From positions 1-31,034 of the forward strand of contig NIZU01000009.1 of assembly GCA_003315675.1 (NCBI GenBank): DNA of 31,034 nt. Reading direction: 5' to 3'. The DNA comes from Methanocorpusculum sp. MCE. Its GTDB lineage: Archaea > Halobacteriota > Methanomicrobia > Methanomicrobiales > Methanocorpusculaceae. The notes under the pieces were generated by a model that saw only the letters and a program-made list of their open reading frames with translations, had not been told where the DNA came from and made no database searches. The translations under genes and the position numbers were made by a program. Shown piece after piece: positions 16,181 through 24,734 of the stretch (within the stretch, counting starts at the first letter, position 1; every line of letters starts with the position of its first letter).

Positions 16181-18771
16181 TTCTTCTCCAGCATCGCTTT
16201 GAGTTCATTGATGAACATAAGCGCCTGCATGGGGGTCATCATGTTCGGATCGGCGTCGCGAATCCGCACCTCGACGGCGGACGGTGCCGGCTCGGCGTCG
16301 GTTAGAAGCATCTGCGTATAGTATTTCGTCCCGCCGGAGGACGCATCCTGGGCAAGGGCCTCTCTGAGAAGGTCGGATGCACGGACCAGGACCTTTTTCG
16401 GGACGCCGGCGATCTTGGCGACGTGAATCCCGTAGCTTCTATCCGTCGCGCCGGGGATGAGCTTTCGAAGGAACGTAATGTCGTGCTGATCCTCTTTCAC
16501 GGCGAAGTGGTAATTTCGCACACGCCGAAGCTCGGACTCCATCCCGATCAGCTGGTGGAAATGGGTCGCAAACAGCGTGCGGGGACCGGACCCTCCTTTG
16601 CCGTGCAGATATTCGAGCACGGCCCGGGCAATCGCATATCCGTCGACGGTGCTCGTTCCTCTGCCGATTTCATCGAGCAGAATGAGGCTTTGATCGGTCG
16701 CGTTGTTCAAGATATTTGCGAGTTCGAGCATCTCGACCATGAATGTGCTCTGCCCCCCGGCAAGATCGTCGGAGGCCCCCACCCGGGTGAAGACCCGGTC
16801 GACGATCCCGATCCGGGCAAAGGATGCCGGAACGAAGCAGCCGGTCTGGGCCATGATGCAGATGAGGGCGACGCTTCGCATGTAGGTCGATTTACCGGCC
16901 ATGTTGGCGCCGGTGAGGATCAGAATCTGCTGGCCGATCGAACTCATCTCGGTGTCGTTTGGAACATAGCCTCCGGGAACGGTGTTTTCGACGATCGGGT
17001 GACGGCCGTCCCGGATGAGGAGTTCGGTTCCGGGAACGAGTTCGGGCCGGACATAGTTTCCGGAAAGCGAGAGGTCGGCGAATGCGGCGGTCATGTCGAT
17101 CGTGCCGATCGAGCGGGACGCCTGCTGGAGGGCCGGGACGAACTCGGCAAGATGCGTGAGAAGCGATTCGAACAGCGAGATCTCGAGAGCGAGAACCCGG
17201 TCGTCGGCCTGGGCCATCGCCGCTTCTCGTTCGCGGAGTGCGGGGATCGTGAACCGCTCGCCGTTTGCGGTGGTCTGTTTGCGTTCGTAGGTGTCGGGAA
17301 CGAGATGGAGGTTGGCTTTGGTGATCTCGATGTAGTAGCCGAACACGTTGTTGTAGGCGATCTTGAGCGAACGGATCCCGGTGCGTTCCCGTTCGGTCTG
17401 CTGGAGTTCGGCGATCCAGTCGCGGCCGTTTGTGACGATGTGTCTGATTTGATCAAGGTCGCTGCTGTATCCTTCCCTGATGACGCCGCCGTTTTTGTAG
17501 ACGATGGGCGGCTCGTCGACGATCGCGGAAAGGATGAGGTCGGCGATGCCGGCAAATGCGGGGATCTGTTCGAGTTCGTCTTTGAGGAGGCCTTCGGCGC
17601 CGCAGAGTTCGGCGGTGAGTCCGGGGATGGCGTTGAGACTTGAGGCGAGGGCGAGGAGGTCGCGGGGCGAGGCGTTTCCGTAGGCGATCCGGCCGGTGAT
17701 CCGTTCGATGTCGGTGAATCTGGAGAGGATGGTTCGAATACCTGAGGGGAGGACGGGGCGCTGGGTGAAGAATTCGACGGCATCAAGACGACGATCGATT
17801 TTTTCCGGCGAGGTCAGCGGCCGGGTGATGGTGCTTCGAAGGACACGACTTCCCATGGGGGTTTTTGTCCGGTTGAGAAAGCCGAAGAGAGTAGTATCAT
17901 TCCGGTCGCCTCGAAGGGGATTGAGGATCTCGAGGTTTCGAAGCGTGATCGCGTCCAGGATCATCGCGTCGTTTGAGTATTTCCGGGAGAATCCGTGGAT
18001 ATGGGGGAGATCGGTCTTCTGGGTCTCCTTTGCATAGCGGAGGGCCGCGGCCGCGGCGTTCGTACACGCGGAGGAGCTGATGTCGAATCCGTCCAAGGAG
18101 GAGACGCAAAATGCGGCGGTGAGTTCTGCAGCGCCGTCAACGAAGAGACCGGAGCGGCCGGGAGTGAGGACCTTACATGTTGAGGCGAGGAAAGAGATGA
18201 GGTCCGCGGAGATGCCCTGCGGGACGAGGATCTCGAGGGGATTGTATTGTTCTATTTCTGTGGCGAGGGCGGAGAATCCCGGCTCGAAGGGGATCTCCCG
18301 AACAAAGAACTCGCCTGTGGTGATGTCGAGGAAGGCAAGACCCATGACGGTTTTTTTCGCGTCTGGACAGAGGGCCATAAGATAGTGGGCGGTGGAACCA
18401 GGGATGACGTCGGCGTCGATCGCCGTTCCCGGAGTGACGACCCGGACGACGTCCCGCTTTACAACGCCTTTTGCGAGTTTGGGATCCTCGATCTGTTCGC
18501 AGACGGCGACTTTGTATCCTTTGCGGATCATCCTTGGAAGGTAGAGGTCGACTGCGTGGTAGGGGATGCCGGCAAGGGGGATGGGATTTCCGTCTGGGTC
18601 TTTGGAGCGGGAGGTCTGGACGATGTCGAGTTCGCGGGCACAAATCTCGGCGTCTTCGAAAAATGTCTCGTAAAAGTCACCCATCCGCATGAAAAGGATA
18701 CAGTCAGGGTATTTTTCCTTGAATGTTTTGACCTGTTCCATGGCGGGAGTGAGTTTTTTGGGAGAGACCAT
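16177..18771 (-). CDS. mutS: DNA mismatch repair protein MutS
   Basis: This 864-residue protein begins MVSPKKLTPAMEQ and soon shows the mismatch-reading MRMGDFYETFFEDA (Phe-x-Glu motif). The ATPase Walker A is TGANMAGKSTYMRS near residue 620, and the Walker B and signature is LLDEIGRGTSTVDG near 697. MutS recognises mispairs and recruits MutL. I chose the start at 18771 because MutS homologues begin here. A longer in-frame extension to 18861 runs into a dispersed repeat and has no homology. There is no strong Shine-Dalgarno site. It forms an operon with mutL. Confidence 0.95.
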   Translation of the reverse strand: MVSPKKLTPAMEQVKTFKEKYPDCILFMRMGDFYETFFEDAEICARELDIVQTSRSKDPDGNPIPLAGIPYHAVDLYLPRMIRKGYKVAVCEQIEDPKLAKGVVKRDVVRVVTPGTAIDADVIPGSTAHYLMALCPDAKKTVMGLAFLDITTGEFFVREIPFEPGFSALATEIEQYNPLEILVPQGISADLISFLASTCKVLTPGRSGLFVDGAAELTAAFCVSSLDGFDISSSACTNAAAAALRYAKETQKTDLPHIHGFSRKYSNDAMILDAITLRNLEILNPLRGDRNDTTLFGFLNRTKTPMGSRVLRSTITRPLTSPEKIDRRLDAVEFFTQRPVLPSGIRTILSRFTDIERITGRIAYGNASPRDLLALASSLNAIPGLTAELCGAEGLLKDELEQIPAFAGIADLILSAIVDEPPIVYKNGGVIREGYSSDLDQIRHIVTNGRDWIAELQQTERERTGIRSLKIAYNNVFGYYIEITKANLHLVPDTYERKQTTANGERFTIPALREREAAMAQADDRVLALEISLFESLLTHLAEFVPALQQASRSIGTIDMTAAFADLSLSGNYVRPELVPGTELLIRDGRHPIVENTVPGGYVPNDTEMSSIGQQILILTGANMAGKSTYMRSVALICIMAQTGCFVPASFARIGIVDRVFTRVGASDDLAGGQSTFMVEMLELANILNNATDQSLILLDEIGRGTSTVDGYAIARAVLEYLHGKGGSGPRTLFATHFHQLIGMESELRRVRNYHFAVKEDQHDITFLRKLIPGATDRSYGIHVAKIAGVPKKVLVRASDLLREALAQDASSGGTKYYTQMLLTDAEPAPSAVEVRIRDADPNMMTPMQALMFINELKAMLEKK

Positions 18772-18821
18772 ATTGATGATATGTTGTTTGTGAAAGGGTA
18801 TGAGGGTTTGGAATGGCGGGC

Positions 18822-18896
18822 CGAGCCAACGGCTCGACCTCAGCGGAGCAAGGCTCTGCAAGAGACTTGCGACTGACGCGGGAAGCCCGAAGGGCT
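18822..18896 (+). repeat. Two-hairpin repeat module, copy at 18.8 kb
   Basis: Hairpin 1 is CGAGCC-AAC-GGCTCG (18822-18836). A linker ACCTCAGCGGAGCAAGG follows, then hairpin 2, GCAAG-AGA-CTTGC (18858-18870), and a third hairpin AGCCC-GAA-GGGCT (18884-18896). The linker core TCAGCNGAGCAA recurs at 21.4 kb and 29.9 kb with different stems. It lies between mutS and the divergent KAP gene. The rest of this intergenic stretch (18897-19041) is AT-rich and probably holds the KAP promoter. Confidence 0.6.
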
Positions 18897-19041
18897 GACC
18901 AAGTCTCGGGGACCAGGAGATTCCTAAAAACAGCTCATATCAACATCAATTCCTGGCAATTTGAGAGATAAATTCCAATATAATTCTCGTTATGTGCAAT
19001 ACCTAATATAGGTTCCCGGTGATATAGACAGTGATAGACCC

Positions 19042-20368
19042 ATGAAATCCTCATGCCCACTAAATTCATTCGAAGAAGATTTACTTCATCGGGATGATCT
19101 TGCAGATTATTTATCAGTATATATCAAAACAACACTTCCGGCAGTCAACACAAATTCGTTGGTGATTGCGTTGAATTCTCCTTGGGGGGCCGGGAAGACA
19201 TCATTCATCAATATGTGGATGAACAAATTCAAAAAAACACCAAAAAAGTACAATATAATTACCTATAATGCCTGGGAAAACGATGATTGCCCGGAAGCAA
19301 TAGTCCCACTAATTTGCAGTTTTAACCAATTGGCCATAAGTGATCCTGAAAAAAAAGAAGAATTGAAGGGTAAAATAATATCTGCCCTTAAAATATTAGG
19401 ACCACGGGTAATAAATTCTGTTGCGTGGGGGGATGTTCCATATCGACGTAAAAGAGATAACAGAAGCTTGTAGTGATCTGATGAAGTCAATCCCCTCTGA
19501 AACAATATACGAAGAATATACGACCCTGAATACAAAGAAAAACGTATTTCGTAATTTGGTCAACCATTACGCATTAAAGAAGAAACCACTTTTGATTTTT
19601 GTCGATGAATTAGATCGATGCAGACCCACATTTGCCATAGAGACACTTGAAGCTGTGAAACATTTTTTTGATTTGAAAAATGTGATCTTTGTATTTTCAA
19701 TGGATATTGAACAGTTAAGTCACTCTATTAAAACGATTTATGGTGAAATAAATTGTGTCGGATATCTTCAGAGATTTTTTGATTATCAAATCCCCCTTCC
19801 TTCACCAAATCTGAAGAAATATTTACGTGAACGTCTCATTTTTCCGAGGGATAATGTTCTTGAGGAGGAAGTGGAGCATTTGTCCATTCTTGCAGAAAGG
19901 TTGACATTATCATTACGTGATATAAATGTAATTTGTGATGCATATCTAAGATTTATTAAACAAAAATATGAAATTTCAAAAAAAATTCTTGATATGCAGA
20001 AATTTAACAAAATATATCTTAGCTTAATTGCCTTGAAATATTCTGACCCGGTAAGATATATTGACGTTATTCAAAATGGGATCGAAATCAAAGATCAAAA
20101 TGACAAATTTATGATTGATCTGTTTGGGATACAGAAGTCAACAACCGATCCGTGGGATAGTTTTTATACGAAAGAAATTGCACAGACACCAATAGGGAGC
20201 AAAATATTATCTAGCCCATTATCAGATAATTTGTACACAGAAAATATCTACCTTCTATTTGACCCGGAAACATCCCAATCTCTATATCATTTTCCGAATA
20301 TAACATTTGCACAGGCTGTTTTCAACAATGTAGAGTATGGGAGTATGTTGTATCCTATCCCTAAATGA
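19042..20368 (+). pseudogene. KAP-family P-loop NTPase with a frameshift in a G6 run
   Basis: Two overlapping frames make one KAP NTPase of about 441 residues. The first (19042-19473) has Walker A ALNSPWGAGKTSFINMW near residue 50 and the YNAWENDD block. The second (open from 19421) has Walker B PLLIFVDELDRCRP and FVFSMDIEQLSHSIK. Dropping one G from the G6 run at 19427-19432 joins them as VAWGMFHIDVKEI. No membrane helices lie between the Walker motifs, unlike many KAP proteins. The gene is much more AT-rich than its neighbours, which suggests transfer. KAP ATPases include phage-exclusion and defence proteins (PifA, QatA); a defence role here is inference. The downstream gap 20369-20577 holds nothing I recognise. 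Confidence 0.75.
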
Positions 20369-20577
20369 TAATTGATATCTGTGCAAATGTGAGGCATACA
20401 AGATTCAGCAGTAAGTAGTAGCCGGCGTTCAGATCCTTCACCACCCTTACATCTCCCAACCCCCCATTCCCTACCTATACATTCTTATTCGATCAAACCC
20501 ACATCAACAGTAACGACACGTCGAACGTCAGTGCCTGACGAAAAGACGTTTCCCTTACGAAAAAGGAGGCGATGAAA

Positions 20578-21249
20578 ATGACGATGGATATACAGCAGGC
20601 AATCATAGAACGTCATTCGGTACGAAGCTTTACCGATCAACGGATCGAAGGCGAGCTAAAATCCTCCCTTGAAGAGGCGATCGAAGCATGCAATCGGGAA
20701 AGCGGACTCAATATCCAGATGTGTCTCGATGAGCCCGATGCATTCGGCGGCATGCGGGCACACTACGGGAAGTTTGAAAACTGTAAATACTACATTGCCC
20801 TCATAGGCAAAGCCGGGACCGATGAAAAGTGCGGATATTACGGCGAGAGACCCGTACTGAAAGCACAGCAGCTCGGGCTCAACACCTGCTGGGTCGGGAT
20901 GACCTACACCAAATCGAAAGTTCCCTGCATCCTGAACAAAGGAGAAAAGATCCAGCTCGTCATTGCACTTGGCTACGGCAAAACAGCGGGCAGACCGCAT
21001 AAATCAAAGGACGTGATGCAGCTCTGCAGAGTCGAAGGCGAAATGGCGGACTGGTTCAAAAAGGGCATGGAGGCCACAATGCTTGCTCCGACCGCGATGA
21101 ATCAGCAGATGTTCATCATAATGCAGAGTGGAAACACCGTTTCTGCAAAACCGCTTGCCGCATTCTTTTCCAAATTCGATCTCGGGATCGTCAAATATCA
21201 TTTCGAGATCGGAGCAGGGAAAGAAAACTTCAGCTGGAAAGAAGATTGA
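20578..21249 (+). CDS. Nitroreductase-family protein
   Basis: The 223-residue product starts MTMDIQQAIIERHSVRSFTD, the typical FMN-binding N-terminus of nitroreductases (RHSVRSF). It continues with KAQQLGLNTCWVGMTY and LVIALGYGKTAGRPHKSKD. The layout resembles the TM1586-type putative nitroreductases, in which two related halves are fused. Such proteins use FMN and NAD(P)H, and the physiological substrate is unknown. GGAGG lies eight bases before the ATG at 20578. An ATG at 20572 is only two bases from it and a third is at 20584, so I prefer 20578. Confidence 0.8.
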   Translation: MTMDIQQAIIERHSVRSFTDQRIEGELKSSLEEAIEACNRESGLNIQMCLDEPDAFGGMRAHYGKFENCKYYIALIGKAGTDEKCGYYGERPVLKAQQLGLNTCWVGMTYTKSKVPCILNKGEKIQLVIALGYGKTAGRPHKSKDVMQLCRVEGEMADWFKKGMEATMLAPTAMNQQMFIIMQSGNTVSAKPLAAFFSKFDLGIVKYHFEIGAGKENFSWKED

Positions 21250-21356
21250 GAGAAAGATCGGAAGGTCATCCATATTTTTTGTGAAGGAAATCCTCACGGC
21301 ATTTTTTATTCGCATGTTTATCAGCCAGCTCGACAAAGACCGTCCGCCCCGCACTC

Positions 21357-21402
21357 GCAAGGAAAAACCTTGCTCGGCTGAAGCTACCCCTGCGGGGTAG
21401 CT
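21357..21402 (-). repeat. Two-hairpin repeat module, copy at 21.4 kb
   Basis: Read on the minus strand: hairpin 1 is AGCTACCCC-GCA-GGGGTAGCT (21402-21382). The linker is TCAGCCGA. Hairpin 2 is GCAAGG-TTTTT-CCTTGC (21373-21357), followed by GAGTGCGGGG. Order, linker and trailing sequence match the 29.86-kb copy although the stems differ. It lies between the nitroreductase and the C45 hydrolase. The rest of 21250-21485 holds no gene. Confidence 0.65.
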
Positions 21403-21485
21403 CGCTATACAAAACCCGTAAATACCATAAAAGAAAATACTGCAAAATATCCACAGAAGGTGCGATCATTTCCACGAAATATACC

Positions 21486-22670
21486 ATGACTTTCCTCATC
21501 GCCGGACTCTTTGCGGCGATACTGGTCTCGGGCTGCATTGCCCCCTTTATCGGCCAGACAGACACCACCGGGAACTCCTCCCTGCAGTTTGTATCCTCGT
21601 ATGAAAACGGCGACCGGTATCTTGCCGGGAACTACACCGTCATCGTCCTGAACGGGACCTACCGGGAGATGGGGCGGCAGTACGGCGGCCTCATGAAAGA
21701 CGCACTGCTCGCCGAATATGCGATGATAACAACCGAACTCCAGACCAGAGGCTACACCATCGACGAGATCAGGTCCCTGGTCTGGGATAACGAACCGTTC
21801 CTGCCCGAACGGATAAAGGAGATCTACCGCGGGATGGCCGAGGTCACCGGGCTCAACGAAGATGACGCATATGTCCTCTACTACGGCCCGATCCTCTACC
21901 TGACCACGCCGTACGCCTGCTCCTACCTCGCCGTATGGGATGAATACACCGTCAACGGATCCGTCGTCGTCTCGCGGAACTGGGACACCGCCGACGAACT
22001 CGAACCGTTCAACCCGTATTACGTCCTTGCCGTCTACAACCCGACCGACGGAAGCAACGGTGTTGCCGCATTCTCGCCGGCCGCCGCGGCCCCGGAAACC
22101 CTGATGAACAGTAAAGGGATCTACATCTCAGACGATGCCTCAGGCCAGGGAATTTCCGCACCGGAAAACCGGCAGGAGATCCTCGCCGCCTTCTTCGGCC
22201 TGATGCTCGACTTCTCGGACCTTGACGGACTCGACGCAGGCATCCGGGCGCTTCGTCCGGGCGGGACCATCATCGTCGATGCCGCCGGACCGACCGGGGC
22301 ATACGTCTATGAAGTCGGCCTCGTCGAAACGAAACAGCGGACCGGCGACGGCGTCATCGCTGCCGCCAACCACTTCGCCGACCCCTCATGGACCGGCATT
22401 GTCCCCGAACCAAACTCCGTCATCCGGTACGACAACCTGCTCAGGCAGGCGGAAGAAGCCAAAGGAACCATCGACGGCGAAAAGATGGTCGCTATCCGGG
22501 ACGTCGCCTACGAAGACGGCGGAGCGACCTTCACCCACACGGTCTTCGACGGAATCCCCTGCTCCTCGAACCACCAGATCGTCTTCGTCCCGGCAGATGA
22601 AACGCTCTGGATCAAAGTCGTCGACAGCGAGTGGACGGAAGTCAGCCTCTCACCCCTTTTCACAAAATAA
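21486..22670 (+). CDS. C45-family (acyltransferase-like) NTN-hydrolase lipoprotein
   Basis: This 394-residue protein has an N-terminal hydrophobic segment ending in a lipobox (AAILVSGC, Cys17), so it is probably anchored outside the membrane. The body resembles the C45 peptidase/isopenicillin-N acyltransferase family. It has REMGRQYGGLMKDALL, then TTPYACSYLAVWDEYTVNGS with Cys145 as the likely autocatalytically exposed nucleophile, then VVSRNWDTADE. The substrate is unknown; relatives cleave amides. The ATG at 21486 gives a signal peptide with no positive charge. An in-frame ATT at 21468, preceded by GAAGGTG, would add STKYT and a lysine, so the true start may be non-canonical. Confidence 0.75.
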   Translation: MTFLIAGLFAAILVSGCIAPFIGQTDTTGNSSLQFVSSYENGDRYLAGNYTVIVLNGTYREMGRQYGGLMKDALLAEYAMITTELQTRGYTIDEIRSLVWDNEPFLPERIKEIYRGMAEVTGLNEDDAYVLYYGPILYLTTPYACSYLAVWDEYTVNGSVVVSRNWDTADELEPFNPYYVLAVYNPTDGSNGVAAFSPAAAAPETLMNSKGIYISDDASGQGISAPENRQEILAAFFGLMLDFSDLDGLDAGIRALRPGGTIIVDAAGPTGAYVYEVGLVETKQRTGDGVIAAANHFADPSWTGIVPEPNSVIRYDNLLRQAEEAKGTIDGEKMVAIRDVAYEDGGATFTHTVFDGIPCSSNHQIVFVPADETLWIKVVDSEWTEVSLSPLFTK

Positions 22671-22688
22671 TCATCCCAACCTCTTTTT

Positions 22689-22710
22689 TTTAAATAGGAC
22701 TTACGCGGTG
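22689..22710 (+). repeat. Left terminal inverted repeat
   Basis: TTTAAA followed by TAGGACTTACGCGGTG, matching the right end at 22 of 22 positions as reverse complement. Confidence 0.8.
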
Positions 22711-22744
22711 TTGGTGTAGATCCCATTTGGTAGGGGGTAACTGA

Positions 22745-22917
22745 GTGTGGACACAAGAGAAAAAACCAACCGCGAATCGGCGCGAATCCCGCAAGCCTTT
22801 GGCTTGCTCCCAGAATCGGATTTGCTGAACCTCACTCTCGCAATCCAGCTTCGCTGTCTTGCTCGTCCCTTCATCGGGATCGTTCGGGCAAATCCTGTCG
22901 CCGCCCCAGCGGCTCCT
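22745..22917 (+). repeat. Covarying-hairpin module, left arm
   Basis: It begins GTGTGGACACAAGAGA and ACCAACCGCGAATCGG, and ends GCGGCTCCT. Four stem-loops are visible: A GCAAGCC-TTT-GGCTTGC (22791-22807), B CAGC-TTC-GCTG (22846-22856), C GTCCC-TTCATC-GGGAT (22865-22880) and D GCCGC-CCCA-GCGGC (22900-22913). Other copies keep the pairing with different bases. Confidence 0.7.
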
Positions 22918-23005
22918 GTGAGAGAAATATGCATTGAGCAGTCCTAAAAATGGTAAAATGTTTTTTACTGATAAGCTCGAGATGAGATGGAAAGAAATTA
23001 CCTTT

Positions 23006-23220
23006 TGGAGGCGCTGGGGCGCCGACAGGATTTGCCCGAACGGTCCCGATGAGGGGACGAGCAAGACAGCGAAGCTGGATTGCGAGAGTGAGGTTCAGCA
23101 AATCCGATTCTCTCGCCCGTAGGGCGGATTCAAGCGAGGGTTGAAGACCCGAAGCGGAGAGCAAATCTCTGATTTGCGGTTCGCGCCGATTCGCGGTTGG
23201 TTTTTCTCTTGTGTCTACAC
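23006..23220 (-). repeat. Covarying-hairpin module, right arm
   Basis: This is the reverse-orientation copy of the left arm with about 40 bp extra. Read on the minus strand: A is GCAAATC-AGA-GATTTGC (23177-23161), followed by an extra hairpin CGCCC-TAC-GGGCG (23126-23114). B is CAGC-TTC-GCTG (23077-23067). C is GTCCC-CTCATC-GGGAC (23058-23043). D is GGCGC-CCCA-GCGCC (23023-23010). Confidence 0.7.
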
Positions 23221-23283
23221 TAATTCCGTACACGAAATCGAAGTACATCTAAGGACTTCAGTTGTTTTTTTCGGTTGAGATCA

Positions 23284-23305
23284 CACCGCGTAAGTCCTAT
23301 TTAAA
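23284..23305 (-). repeat. Right terminal inverted repeat
   Basis: CACCGCGTAAGTCCTA followed by TTTAAA, the exact reverse complement of the left end. Confidence 0.8.
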
Positions 23306-23363
23306 GACGAATGCAAAAAAGTGCAAAAAAGTATTTGAGTTGTATTTGAGTTTTATTCGGGCA

Positions 23364-24029
23364 TTACAGTAAAGACACCAGATCGCGAAGCACGGCCTCC
23401 GGATCCTTTGCCTTCACCACGCTTGATGCGAGCAGAACGCCGTCAGCTCCAAGATCGACCGCAGTCTTCACGCACTCGCCTGACTGGATGCCGGCACCGC
23501 AGAGGACCTTTACCTCAGGGCTGGTCCTTTTCACTGCAACGACCGAGTTTCTGATAATATCTGGATCCGCTTTGGCAACCGAAATAGCCGAGCCGATCAG
23601 CTCCGGCGGCTCGACTGCCACATACGTCGGAGAAAACGCCGCGGCCGCGGCCGAGACGCCCACATTGTTCGTGCAGACAACCGACTCCAGATGATTGAAC
23701 TTCGCCGCCTCCACGCATGCCTCGATCTCCGCGATCGTGAGTCTCCTTTCCGAGTGATTGATCAGCGACCCGACGCAGCCGGCTGCCCGCACGGTGAATG
23801 CAGGGATCCTGCCGGTGAACGCTCCTTCCACCGCATCGATGTGCTGGGCATACACAGGGATCTCGTAATGCTTGCAGAACGGGTGAAGCTCAACAAACTG
23901 CGGAGCTACCCCGATCGTCACACCTGACTCCTGCATAACGAGCTCTGCGGCCGAACCTATCTGTCCTGCCGCATTGCCCGAACCTTCGCGGTATGATTTG
24001 AAGTTCACCAGGATAAGCGGAGACGACAT
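23364..24029 (-). CDS. tpiA: Triosephosphate isomerase (archaeal type)
   Basis: This 221-residue enzyme interconverts dihydroxyacetone phosphate and glyceraldehyde 3-phosphate in gluconeogenesis and glycolysis. The catalytic residues are in place: Asn9 and Lys11 (LVNFKSY), His92 in LINHSERR, and Glu140 in YVAVEPPELIG. The phosphate-binding CGAGIQSGECVK and GADGVLLASS follow. The length of about 220 is typical of archaeal TPI, shorter than the bacterial form. Its ATG shares one base with the mbf1 stop codon (TAATG), so the two genes form an operon. Confidence 0.95.
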   Translation of the reverse strand: MSSPLILVNFKSYREGSGNAAGQIGSAAELVMQESGVTIGVAPQFVELHPFCKHYEIPVYAQHIDAVEGAFTGRIPAFTVRAAGCVGSLINHSERRLTIAEIEACVEAAKFNHLESVVCTNNVGVSAAAAAFSPTYVAVEPPELIGSAISVAKADPDIIRNSVVAVKRTSPEVKVLCGAGIQSGECVKTAVDLGADGVLLASSVVKAKDPEAVLRDLVSLL

Positions 24030-24562
24030 TACTTCCTCTTCACCAGAAGAACATCGCCGAGGGTGGTCGATGCGACGCCGCCTGCCTGAAGTTTGTCGTC
24101 ATCGTTCTCGGAATCAAGAAGAACGATATCGAGTTCCTTCTCGAGCTTCTTGCGTTCGGCCTCTGTCGGGGCACGGTCGCCGCGCTCGAACTTTTTGATA
24201 TCGCCTTCCTGCATCTTTAAAACGAAGGCAAGATCCTTCTGGGTAAAGCCATTGGCGAGCCTTGCGGCTGCGATCCGCTGGGGGTAATCCTCAACGATAT
24301 CGCCCTCGATGAAATCGAACATATCCCGCTTGCGGTTCGCCTGCTGAGCTCCGCGAGACTGAGCAGGGGCCTTCGTGGTAATCACCGGGCGGCCGAACGA
24401 CTGGACCGGAGCACGGGGAGCCTGGACCTCGGTCCCGAGTTTGGCACACTTGTCGCAAACTCTCATCGGCTTTGCTCCCTCGATCTGCACCAGTTTGCCT
24501 TTCTTACTCAGTGCTACCCCGCATAACTCACAATATTCTGTCTGCATGATATACTCGCTCAT
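24029..24562 (-). CDS. MBF1-type transcription factor (zinc ribbon plus XRE helix-turn-helix)
   Basis: The 177-residue protein has an N-terminal zinc ribbon (CELCG ... CDKCAK), a basic linker, and a helix-turn-helix domain at about residues 95-150. The HTH has RIAAARLANGFTQKDLAFVL and QEGDIKKFERGDRAPTEAER. This is the archaeal multiprotein bridging factor 1 layout, thought to act in transcription or on the ribosome. A second in-frame ATG (MQTEYCELCG) five codons on is an alternative start. It overlaps tpiA by one base and is divergent from pan. Confidence 0.9.
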   Translation of the reverse strand: MSEYIMQTEYCELCGVALSKKGKLVQIEGAKPMRVCDKCAKLGTEVQAPRAPVQSFGRPVITTKAPAQSRGAQQANRKRDMFDFIEGDIVEDYPQRIAAARLANGFTQKDLAFVLKMQEGDIKKFERGDRAPTEAERKKLEKELDIVLLDSENDDDKLQAGGVASTTLGDVLLVKRK

Positions 24563-24599
24563 CTATATTTTCCCTCGCATACATTAACCCTTTTCCTAT

Positions 24600-24619
24600 C
24601 CGGCAATACCCTAAGCCGG
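24600..24619. promoter_or_regulatory. Inverted repeat between mbf1 and pan
   Basis: CCGGC at 24600-24604 and GCCGG at 24615-24619 flank AATACCCTAA in the divergent intergenic region. It may be an operator or an RNA hairpin; support is limited to symmetry and position. Confidence 0.3.
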
Positions 24620-24673
24620 TGAATGGCCTGAAACAAATCCCAAAAAGACGGGAAACCCCGCAGCACCTAAAAT

Positions 24674-24692
24674 GTATCCTTTCGAAAGATAC
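24674..24692. promoter_or_regulatory. Palindrome upstream of pan
   Basis: GTATC and GATAC flank a perfect 10-bp palindrome CTTTCGAAAG (24679-24688), about 45 bp before the chosen pan ATG. Position and symmetry suit an operator overlapping the promoter. No known site is matched. Confidence 0.35.
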
Positions 24693-24734
24693 TTTACTGC
24701 ATTCATCAGATATACCAAACATAGGGGTATTTTT

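Larger units (their letters stand above)
22689..23305. mobile_element. 617-bp non-autonomous element with perfect TIRs and internal inverted arms
   Basis: The ends are perfect 22-bp inverted repeats (22689-22710 and 23284-23305). The outer TTTAAA is itself palindromic and could be, or contain, a target duplication. The remaining 16 bp read TAGGACTTACGCGGTG. Inside, two long arms (22745-22917 and 23006-23220) are near-identical in opposite orientation around an 88-bp centre. No transposase is encoded and the open frames here are not gene-like. It looks like a MITE-type element that would need a transposase supplied in trans. The family is not identified. It fills most of the gap between the C45 hydrolase and tpiA. 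Confidence 0.7.

Noticed and set aside
16423..17643. Plus-strand open frame of 406 codons
   Set aside because: Antisense to mutS, rich in Gly/Asp/Val and without any family motif.
18772..18861. N-terminal extension of mutS to 18861
   Set aside because: It enters the hairpin repeat at 18.82 kb, has no MutS homology, and the ATG at 18771 matches family N-termini.
19427..19432. Programmed frameshift in the KAP gene
   Set aside because: No slippery heptamer or downstream structure is evident, and other homopolymer indels in the window make error or mutation more likely.
22690..23248. Several open frames of 60-125 codons inside the 617-bp element and similar ones at 29.9-30.2 kb
   Set aside because: They follow the repeat arms on both strands, share sequence only because the arms are repeated, and show no protein-like features.
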